A stretch of DNA of 64,000 nucleotides from Burhinus oedicnemus (lineage: Eukaryota; Chordata; Aves; Charadriiformes; Burhinidae), in the NCBI GenBank assembly GCA_008921705.1, contig VFFE01007040.1, forward strand, positions 375,131 to 439,130, written 5' to 3'. Under the pieces are notes generated by a model that saw only the letters and a program-made list of their open reading frames with translations, was not told the DNA's origin and did not search any database. The position numbers were made by a program, and so were the translations under genes. Of this stretch, positions 1-11,885 are shown in pieces. Each line of letters opens with the position of its first letter. Position 1 is the first letter of the stretch.

Positions 1-2734
1 CCTACCTTTCTTTTGGGCAGGAGAATAGGAGCTGATCCTGTGTAGCAAACTATGGCAGGGGAAGAGGCGGGGGAGAAGCAGAATTAGAAGAATGGTCTGA
101 CAGCAGAAAATCTATCATCTTACCCTTTCTCCCACCCGCAGTATATCCATTTGGATACAGCTCAGCACTGTATGTTTTTGTTAGTACGGCATCTTCCAGG
201 TCACCCTTAGCTACCTTTCACTTGTACCCCAGTTGCCATGCAGCTCTGCACACACGGGTGACTTACAGCCCCGGAGCCTGTAAGACCTCAGGCTTGTCAG
301 CCTCTGGTGAGCCAGAGGGGAGCAGGAGGGGAACCGGGTACTCACCTTTCCATACTCTGTGCCCACACAGGAGAGAAAAGTAAAGCCTGGCTTGAGAGAC
401 TATACTATTTAATTAGTTTGTTGGTGTGACTGGGTTCTGAATATCATGACAGAGATTGCTATTTGGCAGTGACCCAAGAAAGAACCTATGTAAGTTGAAA
501 AAGACATATTAGATTATACAGTCTCTCCTAAGCGTTACTTCCTCTGTAGTGATCGGTTCTGTCCTTACTCCAGTCCATTTGACACAATCTAAATAACCCA
601 GCTTTCCAATTCTGTCCCTCCAAGGCTAGTCCAAAGTCTTTATAGTTTTGAGGAGTTATTCACAAAATCTAAATTTTCTTTTGTTTTAACAAATAGCTGG
701 TCTTGATTACAAGTCATTACATTTCATAAAGACTTTAAACGTAATTATCATGGAAATAAGAGGTAACTGCAAACTTGAAAGCCAGATGCTGCAAATACAT
801 GTTCATAAAAGTAGGTTTTTTATGAACTGTGTTTCTGTGGGAATATTCGCCTCATTAAGAGGTGACACAGCGTGAGCATGAGGTCTGAATACTGCTGTGT
901 TTAACGTGTAGATGAGCAGGAATCTAGTAGAATACTCAGCCCTAAGTACAATGCATACAATATCTTGCTATACCACAGAAGAATAATCTCTAGAACCACC
1001 TCACTGAACTTGGAGATACCTTGGGTGAATAACAGCAAATGCAGCTGGCGAGGGCAGGGGAGGGAGGGGGAAATACCTAACTCTTGCTGCTTTTGGGCAA
1101 AAAGCCCTGCAGCCTCTTCTTTTGGCTGTACCCTTTAAATGTGTGAACCTGCTGGTACGATTTCATATTCTGAACCACTTTTTCCTAGATGTTTAACCTA
1201 GGACTAGGTGGAACCATATTTAGATTGTCTCATACTGCTTTCTTCAATAGCTCCTAATGGCTACCTACTCATAACTTATTGCAGTAGCTACTGTGAATTC
1301 CTGTTTCAGGTGTCTAACTTTCCATTCGTGAGGCAGAAAATGCAGGCACTTTGCAATGGCTAATTCCAGGATTACAGGAATACAGATAAATTCCCAGAAC
1401 TGCAATACTGAGTGTTAATACACTAACAACCCTCTTTAGATCACCGAGATTTGAATTTGTCTTATATAACTTTGTTATGTTGAACTTTTGTTCTACTGTG
1501 GATATAATTAATAGTGAAAATGCATCTTTTTTAGTCCTGTACATCACAATGTGAGTTGTATGATAACAACACTGCTTGGAACAGGAAGTGTACAAGAACA
1601 TCTACTATATATAGCTATCCATTTCTTATCGCATATTAAATACTACATCATTAATTAGTTAGTCTAACTGAAGAATGCTCAGTTAGTAATTTAGTTGAAC
1701 TATTTGGTGACATTTTCTGCCTGTCAAAATACCACAAACAGATTTCAGTTTCACCATAAATAATTCATGAACGAAATTACATATGTAACAGATGCGTACA
1801 CCTATAAAATGTATGGATTCATCATGATTTATTCATTATGGCTACTCAGTACTTGATCTTTGATTTTTGAAATTTGAGCTAGCGTGATTTTGACTGTACC
1901 TTGATATTTCACATGCTGACTAGGTAAGATCAAGATTTACAGCTTAATCTCTCAAAATAGTACATGCAAATTGTCATCTTCAAAAGAATATAGTTAAGAG
2001 GAGAATTAAGGAAATGGATACCAAATGTGGCAAACATCAAAATCCTCTTCTGAAAATTAATAATAAAAATAACCTTATTTTGCTTTTTTTCTTTTTTTTT
2101 TTAATGAACAGTGCAACATTAGTGTTAAGCACAAACTTTTTCACTTGTTTATCACTCTCAGAGAACTGTTTTTTTTCTGTCTGGATGGACTGTAGTAAAA
2201 TCCATGGCAATTGCATTTTTGCATAGGTGCATACATTAGAGCAGGAACTTACTGGGTTTGTTTTATTGCTTCTCTGTCAGGACCTTGGTCAAAGTGTTTC
2301 CATCCAACATGTCATTCATTCAGTTCTTCCTTTTAAAAATAACACCTCTCTTAAACTTACACAATCCAGCCTTGGGAGCATGTGTGCCTCAAGAGTGTGA
2401 ACAGTAAATAGAGAAAGGAAAGGAATTGAGCCCATCTCAATTATTTGTTTTAAAATGTAGCTGTCTGATTTTGTAAAACATCTCACCAAAAAAAGGTATA
2501 GTTATGAGCTGTAAGAGATTTAAATGCAGTGCAAATAGATCAATGACAACCTATGTTAGTTTCTGAAATATTTACCTTTTCCAATAACACCCTTTGTTTT
2601 GCACCTTGTACTGTTTTCTCACACGGTCTTTCATACCTTTCCTAGCTTTCCTCCCCACCTGAGGTTCCAGTGAGACATAGGAGCTCTTCGTGAGCTCTCA
2701 CCAAGCCATGGCCCACCTGGTCACCCATGTCACC
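1..2734. other. Non-coding stretch, nothing recognised
   Basis: AT-rich sequence with only short, chance-length open frames. No CR1, SINE, tRNA or gene similarity was recognised. A T-rich run lies near 2083-2102. Confidence 0.6.
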
Positions 2735-3303
2735 GGAAAGATGAAGCTCCTGGGGTGGGTGTCCTGCCTCTGCTGCCGTGACTGCAGGCATCTCTGAGCA
2801 GACCATCACCGATGGGTGCCAGCTGCCCACTAGCCTGGCCCTAGGGGAAGAAAGACAGCAATCAAGGCCATTTCTCCCTACCACAGACATGGTCCTGGAC
2901 CTCTGCTCATTCCCCTCCTACCAGTGTTACCACTAGCCTATTCTGGTCTCAATTGCCTTCACCCATTTAACCCATCCTTAACTATTTTCATCACAAATCC
3001 ACAACATAGCACTATACAGGTTACTATGAAGAAAATTAACTCTATCCCAGCCAAAAGCAGTACAGTCCTCTTCAGATCCAACTAACATTTTGCCCTCTCC
3101 CAGTTTCCTGGCATCACCATGCACCTTCCAAAGCTCCACTCTGACTTTTAGCTTCTCACAGTCCTTTCTACCTCTTTCCATTTCTCCTGAAGCCATACGT
3201 GAAGGAATTAATATATAACCTCATGTGAATAGGGCCTGAAAAGGATCTACACCATTTTTTCCTAACTAATATTTACTATGCAGTTAATATAAATTAGATT
3301 GGA
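2735..3303. repeat. Direct duplication flanking a gap, copy 1 (probable false duplication)
   Basis: This 569-base segment recurs at a constant offset of 589 bases (3324-3892) with no difference that I could find by eye; a 72-residue open frame is identical in the two copies. Copy 1 ends exactly at the N run. No gene or known repeat family was recognised inside it. Confidence 0.9.
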
Positions 3304-3323
3304 NNNNNNNNNNNNNNNNNNNN
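3304..3323. other. Assembly gap (20 N) between two copies of one segment
   Basis: There are twenty consecutive N. The sequence on its left (2735-3303) and on its right (3324-3892) is the same, as expected where two overlapping contig ends were placed side by side and not merged. Confidence 0.97.
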
Positions 3324-3892
3324 GGAAAGATGAAGCTCCTGGGGTGGGTGTCCTGCCTCTGCTGCCGTGACTGCAGGCATCTCTGAGCAGACCATCACCG
3401 ATGGGTGCCAGCTGCCCACTAGCCTGGCCCTAGGGGAAGAAAGACAGCAATCAAGGCCATTTCTCCCTACCACAGACATGGTCCTGGACCTCTGCTCATT
3501 CCCCTCCTACCAGTGTTACCACTAGCCTATTCTGGTCTCAATTGCCTTCACCCATTTAACCCATCCTTAACTATTTTCATCACAAATCCACAACATAGCA
3601 CTATACAGGTTACTATGAAGAAAATTAACTCTATCCCAGCCAAAAGCAGTACAGTCCTCTTCAGATCCAACTAACATTTTGCCCTCTCCCAGTTTCCTGG
3701 CATCACCATGCACCTTCCAAAGCTCCACTCTGACTTTTAGCTTCTCACAGTCCTTTCTACCTCTTTCCATTTCTCCTGAAGCCATACGTGAAGGAATTAA
3801 TATATAACCTCATGTGAATAGGGCCTGAAAAGGATCTACACCATTTTTTCCTAACTAATATTTACTATGCAGTTAATATAAATTAGATTGGA
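3324..3892. repeat. Direct duplication flanking a gap, copy 2 (probable false duplication)
   Basis: This is the second copy of the 569-base segment and begins immediately after the N run. Sequence to the right of 3892 is unique, and sequence to the left of 2735 is unique. That geometry fits a single locus represented twice. Confidence 0.9.
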
Positions 3893-3943
3893 GACAATTT
3901 TTCAAAATAAAAAGAAGATGCCCTGAAGCTGGATGAAGGAGGG

Positions 3944-3960
3944 AAAAAAAAAAAAAAAAA
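3944..3960. repeat. Poly(A) tract, 17 bases
   Basis: This is a pure A run just right of the duplicated segment. Homopolymers are common contig-break points, but this one lies 52 bases beyond the duplication. Confidence 0.95.
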
Positions 3961-4889
3961 GAAGAGGTGCACCTAACAGGAATACTTTATAAACTGTGAA
4001 GTGAGATTTTTCTAATGGACTCATTCTGTCTCATTATAGGTAGAGCAACTGCCATGTGGCATATACTACAGATGGATAACATCACAACAGCAGTACACTT
4101 TTATAACTGGCAAACAGGTGTCTGGGTTTATTTAACAATCTAGCTGGCATAAACCAGATTTCTATTTATTATTGGAATAGTTGGTGCATATGATGTTGTT
4201 TCAAGGAAGAAGGGAAGCCAAATCTCTGTGAAGCATTTGCAGATTTAAGGTATTCTTGCAGATATTACTTCATTTTCAAAAGTTTTATTTTCATCTCTTT
4301 TTAGTATACAGCATCCGTTGACTCCCTACAGTAATACGCTAAGCTTATGATGTCCGCATCCCTGAGATATGAGCAGGATTTACCCCTTTGCATGTGTAAT
4401 ATGTTTATTGTATGTGTGAAAGAAAGAGAAAACTTACTCTTTTTTTGTAAATATAATATGGAGCTAATTTTTATTTGCATACAAACTGTATTCAGTACTC
4501 ACACAGATAATTCTGCTCTCCGGGTAAACCTTTCATTATTATATGCTACACTGCTGTTAGACATGTAAACAGCTGTTTGTTGCGCCAGGATGACTAACTG
4601 CTGAAGCTTTACATATATCTTGAACAACCCTATTAGACTTTCAGTCCTGTTGGGATTTGAACATGATGGAGATGATAAAGCTCAGGACACCCATCACTGG
4701 TAATGTAAGCACTTAAAAATGTTGTTCATAGAAATGAGTGCTATATCTACAGTAAAACGCTGAACAGGAGCAGGTATGGGTTTGTCCACTGGCCAGCAGC
4801 AGCCTGTAATGAATAATTGTTAGCATGTTTCCTGTTATGGCTTCGGTTCAGGCCAAAGAGCACTCTCCAAAACAATACCTAATTTAGGT

Positions 4890-5312
4890 TAGAACGCCTC
4901 TTCTATGAGGACAGGCTGAGAGAGTTGGGGTTGTTCAGCCTGGAGAAGAGAAGGCTCTGGGCAGACCTTATTGTGGCCTTTCAGTACTTAAAGGGGTCTT
5001 ATAAGATGGAGACAGACTTTTTACCAGGACCAGTAGTGAAAGGACAAGGGGTAATGGCTTTAAACTAAAAGAGGGGAGATTTAGACTACATATAAGGAAG
5101 AAATTTTTTACAATGAGGGTGGTGAAACACTGGAACCAGGTTGCCCAGAGAGGTGGTAGATGCCCCATCCCTGGAAACATTCAAGGTCATGTTGGATGGG
5201 GCTCTGAGCAACCTGGTCTAGTTGAAGATGTCCCTGCTCATTGCAGGTGGGTAGGACTAGATGACCTTTCAAGGTCCCTTCCAACCCAAGCTATTCTGTG
5301 ATTCTATGGTCA
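4890..5312 (+). mobile_element. CR1 LINE, 5'-truncated, plus orientation
   Basis: The plus strand reads through the C-terminal part of CR1 ORF2: [20 protein letters not shown] residues lie at about 4905-4960, with stops. The CR1 3' UTR follows and ends in ATTCTGTGATTCTATGG at about 5290-5308, the octamer-tail type diagnostic of CR1. The 5' end is lost, as usual for target-primed reverse transcription. This is the only clear plus-strand copy in the window. Confidence 0.93.
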
Positions 5313-5884
5313 TATGATTGGTGAGGCATGGATCCAGGAAGCAATACAGATGAAGCTACTCTATTTTGGGCAGGGAGAAAAGAAGGTTCAATAGTTTGTA
5401 TGCAACTCAGGGCCGGAAAACCAGCCGAGGGTATAGGATCCGAAAGCACCAGACACCTCAGCTCATTTGAGTGCTGGATTGGGTACCTGAATGGACAAAG
5501 GAGTGTCTCAGCTCTTCTGTAGCTCAAATTAGAAGTTCCAAAGTAGGGAGAAAACCTGCTGATTACTGTTAACCCCACTGACATGTAGTCCTGTGGAATA
5601 ACATACTCTGATGGCTAATTGTTGAAAATAGATACACTGAGATAAGATGTGAGGATGTTTATAGCCATTGGAGCAAATCATTAAGAGAAATGGCAGGTTT
5701 TTCACTTCCTAATGTCTCTAGATTAAGGTATTTATGGAAAATCTGTGTTAGTAAAAAAATGAAGTATGGGGCTGAGAACAAAAAATAACTGGTTGAAAGT
5801 GAAGGAGCTGTGGTGCATAGGGTCTGAATCGAGCTGTGACTAAACCTTTTAAATACACCAGTGAAAAAAAACCATTATTATTCT

Positions 5885-5990
5885 TAATTTACCCGAGGGG
5901 AAAATGAGCTGTGTTGAAGTTGTGTATCTGACATGACACAGAGTAGTGGCAGAGTTTAAAGCAGTGTAAAGGGGTCTCTGGAATCTAGTA
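5885..5990 (-). mobile_element. Possible MIR-like remnant, minus orientation
   Basis: TTTACCCGAGGGGAAAATGA followed by ACATGACACAGAGTAGTGGC and AGAGTTTAAAG follows the order of an inverted MIR core/3' part. The similarity is weak; chance resemblance is possible. Confidence 0.3.
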
Positions 5991-7485
5991 GCAGACGCTG
6001 TTTTTCCAAAATTCATTGCCTGTCCTACTGGAAAAGAGCCGCAGAGCATAAGCAACTTAGAGGTTAAAGGCATTTTGATTCATTCCAATAAAAAAAGGGA
6101 TTTTTCCCCACGCACTTCCTGAAGATTATAGACTGCGCTATTCCCTTTAGCAGTGCACAGGTTCATGAATGATTAATGAAGTTTTAGGTCCAAAATCACT
6201 GAGTAGTGGTATACTGCAAGTTTTACAGTGTGATCTGTTACCAGCAAATGTATCTTTTGGTGTTTCATTTGTCAGATATACTGTGCTGTGAACTGGATAA
6301 TCCTTCCAATTTTCCCCTTTTCTAGAAATTACCAGTTAGGAGGGAGTGAGAACAAAATTTCACTGCATAAAATGGATATTGCTGTTAAGCACCTTGTTTC
6401 TTGTTTGTATGCTTGGTAGGTGAAGAGTAGGGGGAGAGGATTTAGCTCTCATTTTCTGGCATTTTTCTTCTAGTAGTAAGGTATAATTTGCATAGCTTAT
6501 CACTGCTGCTTTTTCTGCTGCTTTATTAATGGCCTTTTAAGGAAGCTAGCAATACTCATCTGAGTAGCTTTGTTTGGAAACCCTTGTCATGATTGAGTTT
6601 TAGCAGCTGAAAGAAAAGGATGAGTCACAGCAAGCTTCAGGATGTGAGTGATCCTGCAGCAAAGGTGAATGGAAGAGTACAGAGTTTAATAAATATTAAA
6701 ATTTTTTTGAGACTATAACCCCTACCTGTGCATGTGGGAAGTTAAAGAAATAAAATGGCAGTTTTGTATTTAAGTTATTAGTCATGCGACATACCCTTCT
6801 TGAGTGGTTTTATTCAATTACCATAAACACCACTGCAGAAGTCCGCTAAAAGGATGTTGTTTAACTCACTAATTTTAAAATTAGAAAATGTCAATATGCT
6901 TTCCCTCCCAAGAATGTCAAAAGTCTGAAACAAATATTTGAAGCATGCAAAAAAAAGTGACAAAAATACGCTTCAGAGGAAGTGTCAGGCAACCTGAGTA
7001 TAAAGGTGAATGTGACATGCAAGTAACAAGGTATGTAAAAGAAGGGAAAAAAGTCAATAGACAAACTATAAACTTATAAATATATCCAACTGAGACTGGC
7101 CTGAGTTGCAAGTTCATGCAGAAATGCACAGACTTGATTTCCCACAGGTCTACAGTTGTGTTTCTTGGACACCTACTCTGCCCTATAATGACTGTAACAG
7201 TCTGCAGAAGAGTTTGTCCTTTAAATGAACAGTCAGACTAAAACCCTGTACCATACACACATTATTCTTGATACGGAAATTTTCTCTCTAACCAGTAAGA
7301 CAAATACTGCAACAACTTCCAGTAAGACAGAGTTTTCTCTGTGATTTTTGTGCATTAGCTGTAGATTACCACAACCGTTACCAATGTAAAGTAACAATGA
7401 CTGGAAAAAGGATGAGAGCAATTCAGATGGGATGAGATGGAAGTGCCTTCAAAGTAACTATTTTCTTTGATTAGTTTAAACAAAA

Positions 7486-7517
7486 TGTTATGATTCTATG
7501 ATTCTATAATTCTATAA
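7486..7517 (+). repeat. CR1-tail-like octamer tract
   Basis: Three to four imperfect copies of ATGATTCT/ATTCTATA occur in tandem without a recognisable CR1 body upstream. It may be the tail of a very short or decayed CR1 insertion, or a coincidental microsatellite. Confidence 0.45.
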
Positions 7518-8828
7518 AAATATATTACATTTAGTTTTGAATGATACTGATCATGGCTGAAGACTACATACTTCTGCTTCAGCTCATGTAACTGCTGGCC
7601 TGCTGTGCTTTGCTGTTTGCAGGCAGAAGAGACGAGGGCAGAAGAGGAGTTCATGAATGGCAACGCAGCAAAGTCTGGTGTGAGAAGAATTTGAAAAATG
7701 TATTCACTGCAAATTAAAATGATAAAATTGACCAAGTTCGGGGGGTCACTAATGACTAAAGTACAGTAGAAGTTAATTATAAACTTTAACTGAATGTATA
7801 CAAAATAATTGATTTCTGAACTAGAGAAATAGATTAAAAAATGTTTATACAAAGCATGTATGACATATCTTGACAAGAAATGAATGTCTGTTTTAAACTC
7901 AGTACTTCCACAGTGTTCTTTATCTTCCTAACCACTTTACAACCCAACTGAAAACTGCCTGGGAACCTCTTAGAAAAAAATAAATCTAAAAAACCAAATC
8001 CAAAAATTTACTTAATGAATATGAGACTTTTTTCTTGTGTTTAATAACCAAAAACAGTACTACATGAAAGACAAAATAGGACAAGTGGAAATTCACGCAC
8101 TAAGCTGACTTGTGTTTTAGACAGTTCCAACGGAAAAATAGGCTGGAGGGAAGAGAAAAAAGCTGGTTAAGTTGTAATTCAGGGTGTTATGTGTTACATA
8201 TAAAACTAGGAGCAAGACCGAATTTTCATCTGCAACCTGAGACATATATAATGTTGCAAACTCTGGCACCCTGGCAGAGCATGTATTCCTGTTAGCAAAC
8301 CCATTGGCACCAAATTCCGTATTTTTTTTTTATTTTTTTTTTCAGGAATAGGTATTTTCTGGGGGAAGAATCTTTCCTAAAGCCCATGTAATGATAAATT
8401 AAAAGTTTTTCAATAAAATGTTGATGTGCTTTCTAGATAATCTTTTGTTAGAAAATGAAAAGCAATAGAAAATTTTTGACTTGTTAAGAATTAAGGTATT
8501 TTAGATCTGCAAAAATAAACTAAATTAATGCTTGTTTTGAATGTGACAGTCTAGCTAAAACAATATGAGATGTTCTTCCTGCTTCACATTTGGAATTTCG
8601 ACATACCAAAATAGAATCAGTCTTCAGCTCCATATATGTGAATCCTTTTCCTGAAATCTTTCAGTGTCAGGTTGATGCAGAAGTTACGGCAAGCTGACTG
8701 AGTGAAAGGATATCGAGCTGTTCTGTATGTACTCAGTTAGCCCTCAAGTGGTTTGGATCAGGCCTTTCTGTAGTTTAATGAAAAATATGTAGCACACTTC
8801 ATGATGAGATTTGCAAATACTTGTTCTT

Positions 8829-8876
8829 CATTAAAAAAAAAACAAAAAAAAAAACAACCACAAACCAAAACAAAAT
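8829..8876. repeat. A/C-rich low-complexity tract
   Basis: Runs of A separated by single or paired C, e.g. AACAACCACAAACCAAAACA. Confidence 0.85.
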
Positions 8877-11204
8877 CTAAAGCAGTGTCTGTCAGGAAAA
8901 GGTCATTCACAGATAATTGTTGAGAGTTATTCTGTACTGATTACCATCTTTCAAACTGTGTGATTCTTGACGGTACAGTTGTTCAAAAAAGGTCACTGTC
9001 ATTTTCTTCTGTTGCCATGGTAATGGACAAACTGTGTTTTCTTACTTTTATATCCCCCCAAAACAATCACGCTATTTTACTGAAACTTCTGCAAAAAACC
9101 TTTATCTTTTGGCAAGCATGAAGGATGGAGAACATTAATATAAAGATCAAACACCCCACCCCCAAATTCCCCAAAACAAACACATGACTCAAAACAAGTT
9201 GTTTTTTTCTAATACTAAATTATGTTTTAACTAGGACATGGCAATGTTAAGAAACTGTTGAGCGCCGTTATCTTAAATCCTGCCTAAAATGGGGATAAGG
9301 AAACCAAATTCTACTTAGGTCCAACACTGCAATGTCATCACATATTTTTTCCCATACTGTCCATACCGATAAATACATAATCTTTGTTTTTCTGGATGAT
9401 CCATGGTTTTCCTTGATGTTTAACTACAGATAGGAAAACTAGAAGTGTCCTGATTTGGAAAGAGAGATACCAGGTTAACTTCCATGGCAACCCAGGTGTA
9501 AGAAGACTGTTGCCTAGGAAAGTCTAAACTTTTCAGGTCTTGATCATGATGCTGAATGTGACTATAAGAACTGATACAAGAGATGTGAGGCTGGTGAGGG
9601 ATTACTTATGAGCTGGTTGCATCACACATTTGACCAAGAAGAGAGAGATGTTTGGCCTGGAGGGAACGAAACCCATATAATTCAAAAAGAGTTCTTTTTG
9701 AACCCAGAAGAGTCCTGTTAGTGCTAAGCCATTGGGTAGCCATCACATAAGATTCCTCACAAGAGAAGTATCCTTGAAGCTTATGTAGTGCTCAGGATAT
9801 ATGTGCGCAAGTTATATGGAAGTCAGGACATAAAAAGGACTTGTAGTGGTTAGGGTACAATGATGGTGTTTGCAGTCACCTTGTTACTATTTTGATTACT
9901 GTTCTTCCAACTGTTTTTGTTTACTTTTATTCTTTTAATCCTGTAACAAACTAGTATAAAAGGCACATTCTAAGGACACACATTTTGTTAACACCCTTTT
10001 TTTTTTAAGCATACCCCTTCTTTCAGTGAAGTTCAGGTTTATGACAACTGGTCTCTTTCAGGAAGATCGTGGATCTTGCAACCTTGTATGTGAGACATCT
10101 GAGCTGCATATTGTTTAGTGAAGAGTACAGCCTGGAAATGCTAGAACATAAGGAGTAAAGTACTTTCTTAGGAAGCAGAAGTAATAAATTTAAGCTTGCT
10201 TGGACTGAGGATACTCAGAAATTACAGTTCTTTCATTCCTGGCAAGTGTAAACAGTAGGGTACTGTAGAACAGTAAGACCACATTTTCTACACATCATTA
10301 TCCTTTTATTAGAGCCAACCCTACTCTACTAGGTGTTGATGCTAAGAAAAGGATCAGACAGCCTGTATGCAAAGCCTAGGTGGAGGATGCCTGGTATTTG
10401 CTCCTGATTTCTTGTATACTTCATGAAAGAGGCAAAATTAAATCTATGTTTCCCATTTTATTTACTCAGCTTTATCTTCCCTCTAAAACAAAATATTAAA
10501 TTGCCACACAAAATGTAAATTTGATTGACCTTGCTTAGAAGATTAAGAGAAGTTTATATGTTATACAACTGGATTCTTCATTTCTCAGGATGAGGAGTTT
10601 TCTTGTTCACATCTTCAGTAGTGTGCTTTGTTTTAATAGTTTGGGAATGTTTTGTGATTTCCTGGAGGAAATGAGTCCGATACAATGGCTGGATTTCATC
10701 ACACCTCATCTCTGATATGCAACATGTAAAATTCCATGGCTGAGCTAATCACCTTAAATCCACTTTATGATCAGTGGACAGAAATAATAATTTCTAGGAG
10801 TTGGTTCATGATGCCCGCTTTGGATATCCACTTCAGAAAATACTGAATTGTACCTGAAATTGCCTATTTTTCTCCATTGACTACAAAGGGATTCCAGGGT
10901 GACTTGGTCAGATCTTTAGTAGACATCTGTCATCATCTGTACTGCATGTAGACATGAATATTTGGGTAGATTAATCCGTTCCAACTTGCCTTGGAAGCTA
11001 AAAATACTGTACTTGGGCAAGTGGCTAACTTATTACATTCCTAAACAATGCATATTTTTCATTCTCTTTGCACTACAATTTTAATGCACTTTCCTGTTAA
11101 CTAAATTGGATGTTTGCAGTTCAGAAAAAGGAATACTTTGCCTATCTAACTATTTAAAGAAAGTCAGATTACTCTGTATTCTAACAGAATAGTCAGGGAT
11201 GTAG

Positions 11205-11885
11205 GATCTGGCCTAATCATTCAGTTTGGAATAGACATCAGGAGATCATCTAATCCATCATTCTGCTCAAACCACTTCAACATTGATTTCAGACCAAGAT
11301 GTTCAGGGCTTTATCCAGTCAGATCTTGAGGACCTCTGAGAAAAGAGAATTTGCAGACTCTTTGGATAACCTGTTCCACTGTTTGACTGTCCTCATGGGG
11401 AAAAGTTTTCTTCCTGTCTCCAGTTGGAATCTCTCCTGATTCAGTTTATAATGTTATCAGTCACCCTTTCACCATGCACAGCTGTGAAGGCCATGGCTCT
11501 GTTTTCTTGATGACCTCCCCATAGATATTGGCATGCTGTTCCTAGGTGCCCTGAAAACCATCTCTTCTCCAGACTGAACAAGCCCCATTTCCTCAGTTAC
11601 TCTCACGGCTCCAGCCCTCCAACCATCCAGTGATCATTGGCCTGTTAGTACAGCCCAAGATGCTAAGATGCACTGCTGACTCATGTTTACTCAGCTTTCC
11701 ATCTTTGCAACAGAGCTGCTCTCCAGCCAGACAATCCTCAGCTTTTGTCATTACAATGGTTTCTTTCTCCCCAGGTGCAGGACTTTGCCTGAATCCTTGC
11801 TGAATTTCATGAACCCATTCCTCCAGCCTGTCTAGGTCTCCCTGAATGGCAGCTTTGCCCTCAAGCACATTGATTGCCTAATCCT
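11205..11885 (-). mobile_element. CR1 LINE fragment, older copy, minus orientation
   Basis: On the minus strand a broken frame (11868-11593) contains AAIQGDLDRLEEW, characteristic of CR1 ORF2 reverse transcriptase. The rest of the RT C-terminus follows with stops and gaps, then a decayed 3' UTR. Divergence is clearly higher than in the copies at 20.2 and 22.2 kb, and no intact octamer tail was seen. It is not functional. Confidence 0.85.

Larger units (their letters stand above)
5313..11204. other. Non-coding stretch
   Basis: There are no convincing exons. It holds the possible MIR remnant (5.9 kb), the octamer tract (7.5 kb), an A/C tract (8.8 kb) and a T-rich tract near 8321-8342. The 126-codon minus-strand frame at 7876-7496 is rich in I/F/Y and S, shows no recognisable domain and looks like chance in AT-rich DNA. 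Confidence 0.6.

Noticed and set aside
2978..3785. Two identical 72-codon minus-strand frames, looking like a tandem gene pair
   Set aside because: They are the same frame in the falsely duplicated segment around the N gap, with no recognisable domain.
9445..10100. Possible solo LTR (TGTCCTGATTTGG start, TATAAAA-like word near 9955)
   Set aside because: The start resembles some avian LTRs, but the body does not continue the match and no CA end or target-site duplication was found.
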